This document shows, piece after piece, positions 33,189-42,836 of a stretch of DNA of 64,000 bases. This stretch comes from Lachnospiraceae bacterium (GTDB taxonomy: Bacteria; Bacillota; Clostridia; Lachnospirales; Lachnospiraceae), in assembly GCA_015057005.1 (NCBI GenBank), contig SVFF01000012.1, positions 1-64,000 of the forward strand, written 5' to 3'. Within the stretch, counting starts at the first letter, position 1. Each line of letters starts with the position of its first letter. The notes under the pieces are model-generated. The model did no database searches. It was not told where the DNA came from and saw nothing but the letters and a program-made list of their open reading frames with translations. A program made the position numbers and the translations under genes.

Positions 33189-34037
33189 TTAACAGCTCTT
33201 GTAGAATGCAAGGCCCTTTTCCAGCTCTGCTACGCAGTCTTCGGGACCTTCGAACTCGATGTCCACATAGCCATCATATCCTACATTTTTAAGGATTGTC
33301 AAGCACTGTGCAGTCTTGGCAGCGCCGTAGCCTACAGCAGTACCCCGCAGGAAGTTGCCGGCTCTGGTATTGAAGCAGTGGGTCTTGTCTTCGTCGCTGT
33401 AGTAATCGATCTTCACGAAGTCTTTCAGGTGCACATGGCTGGCCAGACGGGCAAGTCTGGATACTGCGAATACATTGTCCTGATCAGCGCAGAGGAAGTT
33501 GCCGATGTCCAGAAGAAGGGTGAAATTCTCATGGTTTACAGCGTGGTAGAGCATTTCGATGCGGTCGTAATCCTGGAATACGTGGCCGTGGTTCTCGATC
33601 ATGGTCATGATACCCAGGGACTGGCCGTAGTCTGCCAGTTCTTTCATGGCGGGAGCCATATTGGCAACAACGGATTCGATGCTTACACATGCGGTCAGTC
33701 TGCCCAGTACGTCGTATCTGAACAGCTTCACGCCCAGAAGGCTGGCGATGTCCAGCTCGCCTTTTAAGCGTGCAACTTCAGCAGCCTGTGCCTCGGGAGT
33801 GTCACAGTAGAGGCAGCCGCCTACTACATAAGCGGACAGCTCGATGCCGCAGTTGGCAGCTTCTTCTTTGATCTGCAGTGCCAGGGTGTGTCTTTCTTCT
33901 GTGGTCTCTCCGGGCAGGCCGATGTACTCGATGGCCTCAAAGCCCATGTCAACAGCCTTTTTGATCACGGAAATGTTGTCCAGTTTGCCGGCTTTAATGT
34001 ACTGGTTGTAGGAATAGGAACTTACGCCGATTTTCAT
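33189..34037 (-). CDS. Sugar phosphate isomerase/epimerase (TIM barrel), second
   Basis: A 282-aa paralogous-fold protein. Family strands: KIGVSSYSYNQYI, GFEAIEYIGLPGE, ELSAYVVGG, MTMIENHGHVF (Glu), FTLLLDIGNFL, SHVHLKDFVK (His-x-His) and YVDIEFEGPED. It heads the minus-strand operon and is divergent from the AraC regulator at 34312, which makes regulation by that protein likely. Substrate unknown. Confidence 0.8.
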   Translation of the reverse strand: MKIGVSSYSYNQYIKAGKLDNISVIKKAVDMGFEAIEYIGLPGETTEERHTLALQIKEEAANCGIELSAYVVGGCLYCDTPEAQAAEVARLKGELDIASLLGVKLFRYDVLGRLTACVSIESVVANMAPAMKELADYGQSLGIMTMIENHGHVFQDYDRIEMLYHAVNHENFTLLLDIGNFLCADQDNVFAVSRLARLASHVHLKDFVKIDYYSDEDKTHCFNTRAGNFLRGTAVGYGAAKTAQCLTILKNVGYDGYVDIEFEGPEDCVAELEKGLAFYKSC

Positions 34038-34311
34038 TTTCGTTTACCTCTTTTCTTTATATAATGTTTTGGGTAAAATTGCTTTTTGGAAATGTGTTGC
34101 TTTCCGGATGTTGCGTTGCAGTGGAACTGCGTACAACTGACCGTCATTCTTGACAAAGTTCTAAGTTTATTATAAGTTTGATTTAAAAGGAATGCAATCA
34201 AATATATTGCTTTGTAATAACACTATCTTGCGGTTTTGGCGGTGTATATGGTTTGATGGATAACGCTGTGCCCCGAATCGCCCCGGTGAATTAAGAAAGA
34301 AGTTTGGCAAA

Positions 34312-35157
34312 ATGCAGGAGAAGAGCGTGAACAAAGGAAAATACGAGGGTATATACGAAGTACATAACCTGGAGGACAAAAACCTTCCCATCATTTTTCA
34401 CCATGATATCATCTCCGAGAGACGGCAGGAGTTTGTCAATTGGCATGAAAATATTGAGATATTGTACTGCACCGCCGGTGCGGGCCAGATTCTTTGCAGC
34501 GGTGTTGTACATGAATTGACGGCAGGAGACATGGTGATCATCAACTCTAATGTGCTCCATGGAAGCCGGGCCGAAGAGACACTGGAGTATCACTGTTTGA
34601 TCGTAGATTCGGATTTTCTGGCAGCCAATGACATAAAGGTGACCGATATCGAATTTGAAAGTATTATCAGATCGGAACAGGCTGCCCGGATTTACGATGA
34701 ACTGGTGGAGGAGATTCTGGGACAAAAAGAGTACAGGGTTACTGCTATCCGTGTGTTGGTGCTGAATCTGGTGCTGCATCTGGTGAGGGAATATGCCACA
34801 GGCAGAGTGCTTGAGAAAAAGAGCCGGCTGGAAACAGAAGAAAATATCAAGATCGCTATCGGCTATATGAAGTCCAATTTTGCAAGGAAGCTTACCCTGG
34901 ACGATATTGCAGCAGAGGTGGGCTTAAGTAAATATTATCTGGCCCATGAGTTTAAAAAGGCCACGGGCATGACCGTGGTAAATTTCCTGAACGTGATCCG
35001 CTGCCGGAGTGCCAAGAAATTGCTTTTGAAGAGAAAATACTCCGTCAGAGAAGCTGCAGTGCAGTGCGGGTTCGAAAATGACTCTTATTTTTCCAGGACC
35101 TTTAAGAATATTATGGGGTGTTTGCCCTCGGAGGTGCTGAAGGAAGAGGGGGTATAG
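34312..35157 (+). CDS. AraC-family transcriptional regulator
   Basis: A 281-aa regulator. An N-terminal cupin sensor (INSNVLHGSR, TAGAGQILCSGVVHELTAGDMVI) is followed by a C-terminal double HTH (KLTLDDIAAEVGLSKYYLAHEFKKATG and SVREAAVQCGFENDSYFSRTFKNIMGCLPSE). This architecture belongs to sugar-responsive AraC activators. It lies between the isomerase operon (divergent) and the alpha-galactosidase gene (downstream), the obvious candidate targets. An intergenic region of about 274 nt (34038-34311) separates it from 34037. Confidence 0.85.
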   Translation: MQEKSVNKGKYEGIYEVHNLEDKNLPIIFHHDIISERRQEFVNWHENIEILYCTAGAGQILCSGVVHELTAGDMVIINSNVLHGSRAEETLEYHCLIVDSDFLAANDIKVTDIEFESIIRSEQAARIYDELVEEILGQKEYRVTAIRVLVLNLVLHLVREYATGRVLEKKSRLETEENIKIAIGYMKSNFARKLTLDDIAAEVGLSKYYLAHEFKKATGMTVVNFLNVIRCRSAKKLLLKRKYSVREAAVQCGFENDSYFSRTFKNIMGCLPSEVLKEEGV

Positions 35158-35158
35158 G

Positions 35159-35251
35159 CGCGCGCAACCTGCATTATACATCTCATTCAGACACGCTTTT
35201 GCTCCGTGAAATGCGCCGGCACTTAGCGAGGTATATTATACAGTTTGCGCG
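35159..35251. repeat. Foldback intergenic element, copy 2
   Basis: Imperfect inverted arms (about 35161-35179 with 35231-35251) surround a 22-nt core at 35190-35211 that matches 1285-1306 in 20 of 22 positions. A second shared motif, GGCACTTAGCGAGGT, follows, with its reverse complement present in copy 1. Lies between the AraC gene and the alpha-galactosidase promoter. Confidence 0.65.
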
Positions 35252-35315
35252 AGGCTATATGTCCAGGAAGAAAAGCATGAGGTAAAAATAATCGGGTAAA
35301 TGAAGTAAATATATG

Positions 35316-35344
35316 TGGAAATATAGTGTTATGGCGTGTATAAT
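35316..35344 (+). promoter_or_regulatory. Promoter of the alpha-galactosidase gene
   Basis: TATAAT at 35339-35344 with a weak -35 (TGGAAA 35316-35321) at a 17-bp spacing. A weak -35 suits activator control, for example by the AraC protein. Confidence 0.45.
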
Positions 35345-35382
35345 TTAAAAGAGATATCCAACCCAAGAGGAGGTAGTCATTG

Positions 35383-37590
35383 ATGGCTAAAACAACAGGA
35401 ATTCAGTTTGACAAAGAGCACAATGTGTTCAATCTGCAGACACCGGGCACCAGTTACGTGATCGGTATTTATGACGGCAAGATTCCCATGCATGTGCATT
35501 ACGGTAAGAAGCTTAACAGTACTTACGGCATTTTCGATATGCTGGACAGAAAGGAAGGCCAGCTGTTTGATTATATGCCTATGAGCATGGAGTATTCCAA
35601 ACCTTTTGCTCACAACGAACATCCTCAGGAGCTGCCTGTGTACGGTGACGGCGATTATCGTACTCCTGCATTCCACGCCCAGTACGCCGATGGCAGCACC
35701 ATTACCAAGCTGCTCTATGCAGGACATAAAATTTATGACGGCAAACCTGCCCTGCAGGATATGCCTTCTGCTTATGTGGAAAGTGATGAGGAGGCTCAGA
35801 CTCTGGAGATTTATCTGGAGGATGAACTGTCCGGATTGCAGGCTGTACTGTGCTACACCGCATATAGGGACAGGGATGTGATCACCCGCAGCAACCGCTA
35901 CATCAATAAGAGCGACAAACTGATCAAGCTGTTGCGAGTGGACTCCGGCTGTATTGATCTTCCTCATATGAATTTTGATTTTGTACATTTTTACGGCAAC
36001 TGGGCAAAGGAACGTATGGTGGAGAGAACCCCTCTGTTCCGCGGACTGCAGTCTGTGGACAGTACCAGAGGTGCTTCCAGCCATTTCCAGAATCCCTTTA
36101 TCTGCCTGGCTGCCCATGATGCCACCGAAGAAGTCGGTGATGTTTACGGCATGAACCTGGTATACAGCGGCAACTTCCATGCAGGCGCTTTTGTAGACTC
36201 CATGGAAAAGGTGAGAATGTTCACCGGTATCAATCCTTTTGATTTCCAGTGGATGTTGAATCCAGGTGAGACCTTCCAGACACCTGAGTGTGTAATGGTA
36301 TACTCCGACGAAGGTTTCGGCAAGATGAGCCACATTTACCATGAATTTATCAAGGAGCGTATCTGCCGCGGTAGATTCCGTGATCAGGAACGTCCGATTC
36401 TGATCAACAACTGGGAAGCTACTTATTTTGATTTCGATGAGGATAAGATTGCTGCCATTGCCGAGAAGGCTGCCCAGGTAGGCGTAGAGCTGATGGTTCT
36501 GGATGACGGTTGGTTCGGTAAGAGAAACAATGACCGCACCTCCTTGGGTGACTGGTTCGTAAATGAAGAAAAGCTTCCCAAGGGCCTGAATTCCCTGGTT
36601 AAGAGAGTAAACGATCTTGGCATGAAGTTTGGTCTGTGGTTTGAGCCTGAGATGATCTCTACTGTCAGTGAACTTTACAAAGCTCATCCCGATTGGTGTC
36701 TCCATGTAGAAGGCAGAGTACGTACTGAGGGACGCTATCAGCTGGTGCTTGACCTGTCCAGAGAGGATGTATGCGAATACATTATCGAGACTCTTTCCAA
36801 GGTGCTCTCCAGTGCCAACATCGAATATATCAAGTGGGATATGAACCGCAGCATGACGGAGATCGGTTCTGCTTTCTGGTCTGCTGAACACCAGCGTGAG
36901 GTGGCGCACAGATATATGATCGGTCTGTACAAAGTGCTGGGTACCCTGAAAGAGAGATTCCCTCACATCCTCATGGAGGGCTGTGCAGGTGGCGGCGGCA
37001 GATTCGACCTGGGTATGTTCTGCTACTTTGACCAGTTCTGGACCAGTGACGACACCGATGCCGTTGAGAGACAGTTCATTCAGACCGGCACCAGCTACGG
37101 TTACCCTACTATGGTAATGGGCTCTCATGTGTCCGCTTGTCCCAACCACCAGACCAGCAGAATCACTGATATCAATACCAGAGGCTACGTGGCAATGGCA
37201 GGACAGTTCGGTTACGAGCTGGATTTGAACACCTTGAGTGAGGAAGAAATCGAAAAAGTAAGAGAGCAGATCAAGCTTTGCAAGGAGCTGGCACCTGTGT
37301 TCCACAAGGGTGATATGCACCGTATCAAATCTCCTTTCGACGGCAACATGACTGTCTGGGAATTTGTAAGCAAGGATCAGAAGATCGCTATCGTAGAAAT
37401 CTTTATTATCAAATGTGCACCTTGGAATCCCTACCAGAGCCTGAAACTGAGAGGCCTGGATCCCGATGCTGTGTACGTAGACCGCAATACCGGCAAGTCC
37501 TACACCGGTGAAGCATTGATGTACATGGGATTGCAGAGAAGATGCGACAGAGACTTCGGATACGAGATGCTGATCCTGGAGAAGCAGTAA
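35383..37590 (+). CDS. Alpha-galactosidase, GH36
   Basis: A 735-aa glycoside hydrolase family 36 enzyme releasing terminal alpha-galactose (melibiose, raffinose). The nucleophile Asp is in KWDMNR (about residue 486) and the acid/base in WTSDDTD (about 556-557). VLDDGWFGKRNNDRTSLGDW is the canonical substrate loop and GLWFEPEM the family motif. No signal peptide, so cytosolic, requiring a transporter. Length matches the roughly 730-aa tetrameric bacterial enzymes. AGGAGG before the ATG. Its product uptake may involve the MFS genes downstream. Confidence 0.92.
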   Translation: MAKTTGIQFDKEHNVFNLQTPGTSYVIGIYDGKIPMHVHYGKKLNSTYGIFDMLDRKEGQLFDYMPMSMEYSKPFAHNEHPQELPVYGDGDYRTPAFHAQYADGSTITKLLYAGHKIYDGKPALQDMPSAYVESDEEAQTLEIYLEDELSGLQAVLCYTAYRDRDVITRSNRYINKSDKLIKLLRVDSGCIDLPHMNFDFVHFYGNWAKERMVERTPLFRGLQSVDSTRGASSHFQNPFICLAAHDATEEVGDVYGMNLVYSGNFHAGAFVDSMEKVRMFTGINPFDFQWMLNPGETFQTPECVMVYSDEGFGKMSHIYHEFIKERICRGRFRDQERPILINNWEATYFDFDEDKIAAIAEKAAQVGVELMVLDDGWFGKRNNDRTSLGDWFVNEEKLPKGLNSLVKRVNDLGMKFGLWFEPEMISTVSELYKAHPDWCLHVEGRVRTEGRYQLVLDLSREDVCEYIIETLSKVLSSANIEYIKWDMNRSMTEIGSAFWSAEHQREVAHRYMIGLYKVLGTLKERFPHILMEGCAGGGGRFDLGMFCYFDQFWTSDDTDAVERQFIQTGTSYGYPTMVMGSHVSACPNHQTSRITDINTRGYVAMAGQFGYELDLNTLSEEEIEKVREQIKLCKELAPVFHKGDMHRIKSPFDGNMTVWEFVSKDQKIAIVEIFIIKCAPWNPYQSLKLRGLDPDAVYVDRNTGKSYTGEALMYMGLQRRCDRDFGYEMLILEKQ

Positions 37591-37621
37591 AAAGAAAATA
37601 ATAAAATAAATAAAAAATGAT

Positions 37622-37670
37622 GGCGCATTTTGGGTCCCCTAGCATTTGCTTTGGACTTGAAATGCGCCAA
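37622..37670. terminator. Convergent terminator hairpin
   Basis: A long stem (GGCGCATTT... with ...AAATGCGCC) between the alpha-galactosidase and the converging MFS gene. Loop with GGGTCC/GGACTT extension. Confidence 0.6.
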
Positions 37671-37680
37671 TTTAGTTTGT

Positions 37681-39009
37681 TTATGACTTGGAAGGAATCA
37701 GTTTTTTTGCCCAAGTTATGCTCAGAGTACCCAGGAAAAACATCATGACAGCACTGGCTACAAGGGAGAGCTGTGTACTGGTCTGGGCAATTCCAAATGC
37801 ACGAATGGTATTGTCTTTCATAATAGCAGCTAATGCGGTAGACAGCATCATTGCAAGGAAGATCGAAAAATTTTGTGCGATGGTGTAAAAGGAAAGGTAA
37901 TTGGTCCTGTCAGCTTGAGGTAAATGGTCGTATAAAATGGCCGATACCACACCGGAGAGCATTACACCCAATACGTGATGAACCAGGCGGATTACAACGT
38001 AGAGCCAAATTGTATTTGCGGTAACATAGGAGTAAGCGAAATTGCTGATTCCCATAACGATCATACTGACTCCGTATGCCCGATACAGATTTAATTTGTT
38101 TGTAAACCAAGTACACATTTTTGTAAATGGAAAGAAAAACAAAAAGTAGGAAGCATTGATCGCACTAATAAGCGTGTAACTTACGCCTACATCTTTCAGC
38201 AGGTATGCGTTAAGAGTGGCGGTGGGAAGACCGTTGCTGAAATGATGAAGTGCAAGCAGGACCATGGTCATAAGGAAAAGCTTGTTTTTGACAGGCAATG
38301 TAAAAATATTGGAAAACTTGATGCGGACAGTTTTCTCGTATGGAAATTCCTTTTGCGCTATCCAGATAAAGGTATCTATGAGCATAAGGCCAAAGGCTAT
38401 GTAACGTATGGAAGTCAGTAATATGATCTCATTGGGAGTACCGATAAACCGATCGCCCAGATAGGAGATAAATAATGCGATAGTAAAAGAAAATGCGCTG
38501 GAGATACAGTTGCTGGAACGGAAATAATCTATCCGCACCTCTTCCTGGAGATAATTGGCATGCCAGGCGGTCCAGCCGGAGCTGAACAATTGGCTGATTG
38601 CAGAAGCTGAAACGATGAGAATGGCCAGACCCATCATACGTTCCCGATTGCCGTGCAGGAGCGTTGGCAAGATAGCAATGCCTATATAATTGACGAAGCA
38701 ATGGGTCAGCTTTGCGGTGATCAGAAGGGTCTTTCTTCGCTGAAAACGTTCTAGGATCATTGGAGAGAACAGATTCAGCAGACAGGTTATATACGGAATA
38801 AAAGTAAGAAATCCGATTTTGGATTTATCCATGTCGTAATACAGAAGAAAGCTGGTATAGAAGATATCTGTTGTAAGTTGAGTGCAAACATTATCTAATA
38901 GGTTGGAGCCAAGTATCCTGCAGCGGCCCTTGGCATAAGGGTCGCTGAAATTATAAACGGTGCGAAGGCTGCTGTGCTGCCAACGTTGTTTTAAACTGGT
39001 GTGCTGCAT
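37681..39009 (-). CDS. MFS transporter, paralogue A
   Basis: A 442-aa, 12-segment major facilitator. The N terminus (LRTVYNFSDPYAKGRCRILGSNLLDN) and the FLTFIPYITCLLNLFSPMILERFQRRK loop (the family A-motif region after TM2) are nearly identical to the next gene. Likely a sugar or oligosaccharide permease by context. Starts 35 nt after the stop of paralogue B. Confidence 0.8.
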   Translation of the reverse strand: MQHTSLKQRWQHSSLRTVYNFSDPYAKGRCRILGSNLLDNVCTQLTTDIFYTSFLLYYDMDKSKIGFLTFIPYITCLLNLFSPMILERFQRRKTLLITAKLTHCFVNYIGIAILPTLLHGNRERMMGLAILIVSASAISQLFSSGWTAWHANYLQEEVRIDYFRSSNCISSAFSFTIALFISYLGDRFIGTPNEIILLTSIRYIAFGLMLIDTFIWIAQKEFPYEKTVRIKFSNIFTLPVKNKLFLMTMVLLALHHFSNGLPTATLNAYLLKDVGVSYTLISAINASYFLFFFPFTKMCTWFTNKLNLYRAYGVSMIVMGISNFAYSYVTANTIWLYVVIRLVHHVLGVMLSGVVSAILYDHLPQADRTNYLSFYTIAQNFSIFLAMMLSTALAAIMKDNTIRAFGIAQTSTQLSLVASAVMMFFLGTLSITWAKKLIPSKS

Positions 39010-39044
39010 GTTCTTATCCTCGCAAAAGTTTTTTGTTAGGGCGG

Positions 39045-40367
39045 CTATGGTTTAAAACGTATCAATTTGTGCGCCCATGTTATGCTCAATATACCTCCCA
39101 AAATCAATACCACACCACTGGCAAAAAGCATGATCTGAGTACTGGTCTTGGAAAAACCAAGTATATGTATTGCATTATTCCCCATAAAGGCAGCCAATGC
39201 AGTGTCCAGCATCAGTGCCAGAAAAATAGAAGCATTTTGGACAATGGAGTAAAAGGAAAGGTAATTTGTCCTGTCCGTATGCGGTAAATGGTCATACAAA
39301 ATGGTGGATATGACACCGGAGTGCAGTACGCCTAATACGTGCTGCAGAAGGCGGACCACAACGTAGAGCCATACTGTGTTTGCGGTAACAAAGGAGTAGG
39401 CAAAAAAGGTGAAGCCCAAAAGTATGATGCCCATTCCCAATGCCCGATACATATTTAGCTTGTATGTGATTTGATTCCACATTTTTGTGAATACAAAGAA
39501 AAATAAAAAATAAGAGGCATTGACTGCGTTAATAAGAGTGTAACTTACTCCAACATCCTCTAGCAAGTATGCGTTGAGGGTGGCGTTGGGAAGATAGTTA
39601 CCTACAAAATAAAGGGCAAGCAGAGCCATGGTCATAAGAAATGGCTTGTTTTTTAGGGGTAATGTAAAAATGTTAGAAAACTTGGTGCGGACAGTTTTCT
39701 CATAAGGAAATTCTTTTTGGGACAGCCAGATAAAGGTATCTGCAATCATAAGGCCAAAAGCGATGTAACGTATGGCGGTCAGTAGCAGAATCTCATTGGA
39801 AGTATCGGAGAAACGGTCTCCCAGATAGGAGATGACCAATGCGATTGTATAAGTAACCCCGCTGATGATGCAGGAGCTGGAGCGGAAATAATCGATTCGC
39901 ACATGCTCCTGAAGGTAATTGGTGTGCCAGGCGCTCCATCCGGAACTGAACAGCTGACTAATAGCAGAGGCCGAAACGATCAAAATGGCCAAGCCCATCA
40001 TACGTTTCTGGTTGCTTTGAATGAGGGTGGGCAAAAGTGCAATGCCCACATAACTGATGAAGCAATGAATCAACTTTGAGGCGATCAGAATGTGCTTTCT
40101 TCTCTGGAAACGTTCCAGAAGCATAGGAGAAAACAGATTCAGCATGCATGTGATATACGGAATAAAAGTAAGAAATCCGATTTTGGATTTATCCATGCCG
40201 TAATACAGAAGAAAGCTGGTGTAGAAGATGCCAGTTACAAGTTGACCGGAAATATTATCTAGTATAGTGGAGAACAGCATCCTGCAGCGGCCCTTGGCAT
40301 AAGGGTCGCTGAAATTGTAAACGGTGTGCAGGTTACTGTGCTGCCAAATTTGCTTTAAATGGTACAT
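39045..40367 (-). CDS. MFS transporter, paralogue B
   Basis: A 440-aa duplicate of the previous gene (most segments align almost residue for residue). The ATG at 40367 has GAGGA eight bases upstream. An earlier in-frame ATG at 40391 lies inside the SGNH gene. It is in one minus-strand run with the SGNH and PHP genes. Confidence 0.8.
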   Translation of the reverse strand: MYHLKQIWQHSNLHTVYNFSDPYAKGRCRMLFSTILDNISGQLVTGIFYTSFLLYYGMDKSKIGFLTFIPYITCMLNLFSPMLLERFQRRKHILIASKLIHCFISYVGIALLPTLIQSNQKRMMGLAILIVSASAISQLFSSGWSAWHTNYLQEHVRIDYFRSSSCIISGVTYTIALVISYLGDRFSDTSNEILLLTAIRYIAFGLMIADTFIWLSQKEFPYEKTVRTKFSNIFTLPLKNKPFLMTMALLALYFVGNYLPNATLNAYLLEDVGVSYTLINAVNASYFLFFFVFTKMWNQITYKLNMYRALGMGIILLGFTFFAYSFVTANTVWLYVVVRLLQHVLGVLHSGVISTILYDHLPHTDRTNYLSFYSIVQNASIFLALMLDTALAAFMGNNAIHILGFSKTSTQIMLFASGVVLILGGILSITWAHKLIRFKP

Positions 40368-40377
40368 ATTCGTATCC

Positions 40378-41016
40378 TCATAAGGTTTCAAATGCCTTCA
40401 GCCACTCACGTTTGATCAGCTCATGTCCCATAGCAGTGGGATGCACGCCGTCTGCCAGCCAGTATGTATTTTCTGTGGTTTCAGCGGCTTTGTCCAGTTT
40501 CTCCTGCAAAGGAACGAAAGTGAGTCCGTACTTTTCGGATACCGCGCGGGCTTTCAGGGCTCTCTTTTCTACTTCTGTGCGGAAAGTATTCCACTTGTCA
40601 GGATATTCTTCTGTATTTTCGGTGGCAGAAGCTCTCAGGCAGAACGGTTCCAGGATCATGATCTTAATGTCGGGAAGAGCAGCCCGGATTTCTTCGATCA
40701 GCATGCCGTAAATCTTTTCGAATTTGTCAGCGTCCACACCGTTGTGGTTGCCAAACTCGTGCCATACATCGTTGACACCGATCAGGATGCTCATGTAATC
40801 GGGCTTTAAGTTGATGATGTCAGCTTTGATGCGTGCGTATACATCGACAATGCGGTTGCCGCTGATGCCTCGGTTCTGGAACTGAAAGCTTTCGGGATGT
40901 TCGTAGCCCAATAATGATTTTACCAGTAACGGATAACCGGTGCCCACATTGTCAAAATTCTCGCGGCTTCTGCCGCAGTCTGTAATGGAATCTCCCTGGA
41001 ATAAAATGGTCTTCAT
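40378..41016 (-). CDS. SGNH/GDSL hydrolase
   Basis: A 212-aa esterase-fold protein. Block I GDSITDCGR (catalytic Ser), block II Gly in NRGISGNR, block III Asn in LIGVNDVW, and block V DGVHPTAMGH (Asp and His). No signal peptide, so cytosolic. Typically removes acyl groups from carbohydrates (for example deacetylating imported oligosaccharides), which fits the neighbouring transporters. Confidence 0.85.
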   Translation of the reverse strand: MKTILFQGDSITDCGRSRENFDNVGTGYPLLVKSLLGYEHPESFQFQNRGISGNRIVDVYARIKADIINLKPDYMSILIGVNDVWHEFGNHNGVDADKFEKIYGMLIEEIRAALPDIKIMILEPFCLRASATENTEEYPDKWNTFRTEVEKRALKARAVSEKYGLTFVPLQEKLDKAAETTENTYWLADGVHPTAMGHELIKREWLKAFETL

Positions 41017-41085
41017 CCGGAATATTCTCCTTTCCCTAAATCAATTAGAATCAAGTGATGCTCTTCTGAGCATAAACTTATAATC

Positions 41086-42429
41086 CTACACTGCGAAATA
41101 TTTCTCGTATAACTTCTTCATCCTGCCGTGGATAAAGTTCAGTGCTTCTGCAGCACCGTCTTCGCCGGTGACGTAAGCTTTCATCAGACGGCCTTCCTCA
41201 TAACACAGATCGTCGTGAAGAGGAGTGAAGTCGTCCATCAGGAAGCGTGCGTATTTCACCAGACGTAAGTCGCCCACCATACGGTATTCTGCTGAAATGG
41301 TATCCAGTGCCACTGTGTAGCAGTCTTTGATGGCAGAGATCAGCGCGGCGCGCTCATTTTCCCTTGCAAATACAAAGGTGGAAGCGATCAGTGCACCGGG
41401 ATTGTGCTCTATGAGAGAACTGTGACTGTCAGTGGAACCTACGATGGGATAGTTGATGCCCTTAGCTTTGTCTTCGTAGTAGCGGATGGCCTGGAAACCG
41501 TTGTGCTGATAGTAGCGCTCGCCGCCCAATACTTCAAAGGCATCGAAGGGGTGGGTAGCAGTGATATACTCTGACAGTGTTTCGGGAACCTGGTAGCCTT
41601 CCGGTAAAATCCAATAAGGATGGGCATAGATGCCTAATCCCTCCCCGTTTCTGATGTGGTTGAAAATCCAAACACAGGCCGCGTAGGTGAATTTTTCAAT
41701 GCCATCGGGGATATTCAGAGCCTCAGCCAAGGCATTTACTTCTGCTCTGTACTGTTCCTCGGTCAGTACGGCAGGAGGATTGTCGATCACAGCTCTGCGG
41801 CTGCTCTCTTTGGACTGGACGCTTGTCTCCAGCAGACCGTTGACACTGTACTTACCGCCGAAGTTGACAATGTGGATATCATTGCCGGGCAGGTGTACTT
41901 CCTCGCCGATGACAATGTTCATCTCGATGGGTACATTCTTGTAGGCATCAGTGGCTTCCAGGGAAGGATAGTATCTGTGGTGGTCACTGATGACGGTGAA
42001 ATCATATCCGGCCTTACGGTAATTGGCAGCTACGATGGCAGGTTCCTGCTGACCGTCGGAACGGTTGGTATGCATATGTAAGTCGCCCCGGTAAGGGTGG
42101 CGGCCGCGCATATCCTCCTCCAGAGCGTATATAGAGAGGCTGACAGCGGGTTTGTTTTCCTGCAAGATGCGGATGCAGTATTCGCTTTCCTCTGTAAAAA
42201 CATGGGAGAAACGTAAGGAACCATCGGCATCGGGGGTAAGTTCGTAGGTGGTTATATTGTTACGTTCGGGGTATTTGACGGGATTGCCGTGAATCATGGA
42301 ATGGACGTTTACGGTTACTTTTTCGGCAAAAGAAGCGTGGCTTCCCAGCGGTTTGATGGTGATGTGGGCTTCTTCGTTAATAATAAATACCTTTGGGAAA
42401 ATGTCGTAATAATGCAGTTCCTTTTTCAT
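41086..42429 (-). CDS. PHP-domain phosphoesterase
   Basis: A 447-aa protein. An N-terminal domain of about 120 residues of unknown type precedes a PHP domain: GDLHMHTNRSDG (first metal motif), VISDHHRYY (second), GEEVHLPGNDIHIVNFG, AHPYWILPEGY, and a final STDSHSS. PHP proteins are metal-dependent phosphoesterases. Substrate unknown. It is the first gene of the minus-strand MFS run, with a 69-nt gap before the SGNH gene. Confidence 0.8.
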   Translation of the reverse strand: MKKELHYYDIFPKVFIINEEAHITIKPLGSHASFAEKVTVNVHSMIHGNPVKYPERNNITTYELTPDADGSLRFSHVFTEESEYCIRILQENKPAVSLSIYALEEDMRGRHPYRGDLHMHTNRSDGQQEPAIVAANYRKAGYDFTVISDHHRYYPSLEATDAYKNVPIEMNIVIGEEVHLPGNDIHIVNFGGKYSVNGLLETSVQSKESSRRAVIDNPPAVLTEEQYRAEVNALAEALNIPDGIEKFTYAACVWIFNHIRNGEGLGIYAHPYWILPEGYQVPETLSEYITATHPFDAFEVLGGERYYQHNGFQAIRYYEDKAKGINYPIVGSTDSHSSLIEHNPGALIASTFVFARENERAALISAIKDCYTVALDTISAEYRMVGDLRLVKYARFLMDDFTPLHDDLCYEEGRLMKAYVTGEDGAAEALNFIHGRMKKLYEKYFAV

Positions 42430-42836
42430 GAAGTAATCCTCTGTGCTGATTGTTTTGTGCTATATTGTCAACCGCAAATGCGGGCTTGCTTACCCCTAGT
42501 GTAGTACCGGCGAAATGGTGTGTCAAGCCAGTATTTATAGTGGTAAGAAATTCAAAATAGGTGTATAATATGAACAGCATCAACGAAAATCAAGCGACGC
42601 GCAGCGGCATTTGATTTTCGGATGCTGTTCAACGAGCAAACAGTCTGCGAAGCAGACAATGAGTGCGCAGCACGTGTTTGCGAGTATGGAAAAGTGCCAA
42701 GAAAATCAAGCGACGCGCAGCGGCATTTGATTTTCGGATGCTGTTCAACGAGCAAACAGTCTGCGAAGCAGACAATGAGTGCGCAGCGCGTGTTTGCGAG
42801 TGCTAAAGGATATGATTTTATTAGGAGGAAATGTAC
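42430..42836. other. Divergent intergenic region with leader and repeats
   Basis: About 407 nt between the PHP gene and the LDH-like gene. It contains a TATAAT (42564-42569), the tandem repeats listed separately, and no convincing gene. Apparent open frames in it are products of the repeat. Confidence 0.6.
42585..42801 (+). repeat. Two tandem copies of a 101-nt repeat
   Basis: Copy 1 (42585-42685) and copy 2 (42701-42801) differ at a single position and have a period of 116 nt. Each starts with a hairpin of 9-bp arms (GAAAATCAA with TTGATTTTC). For copy 1 the arms extend further (TGAACAGCATC with GATGCTGTTCA). It then carries a short AGTCTGC...GCAGAC palindrome. The pair lies between TATAAT and the start codon, so it probably forms the 5' leader of the LDH-like transcript. 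Confidence 0.85.

Noticed and set aside
35377..37320. Long minus-strand open frame opposite alpha-galactosidase
   Set aside because: Complements a complete GH36 enzyme and has no family signature.
42585..42801. CRISPR array
   Set aside because: Only two units of about 101 nt with an internal hairpin and a 15-nt gap. No short repeats with unique spacers and no cas genes.
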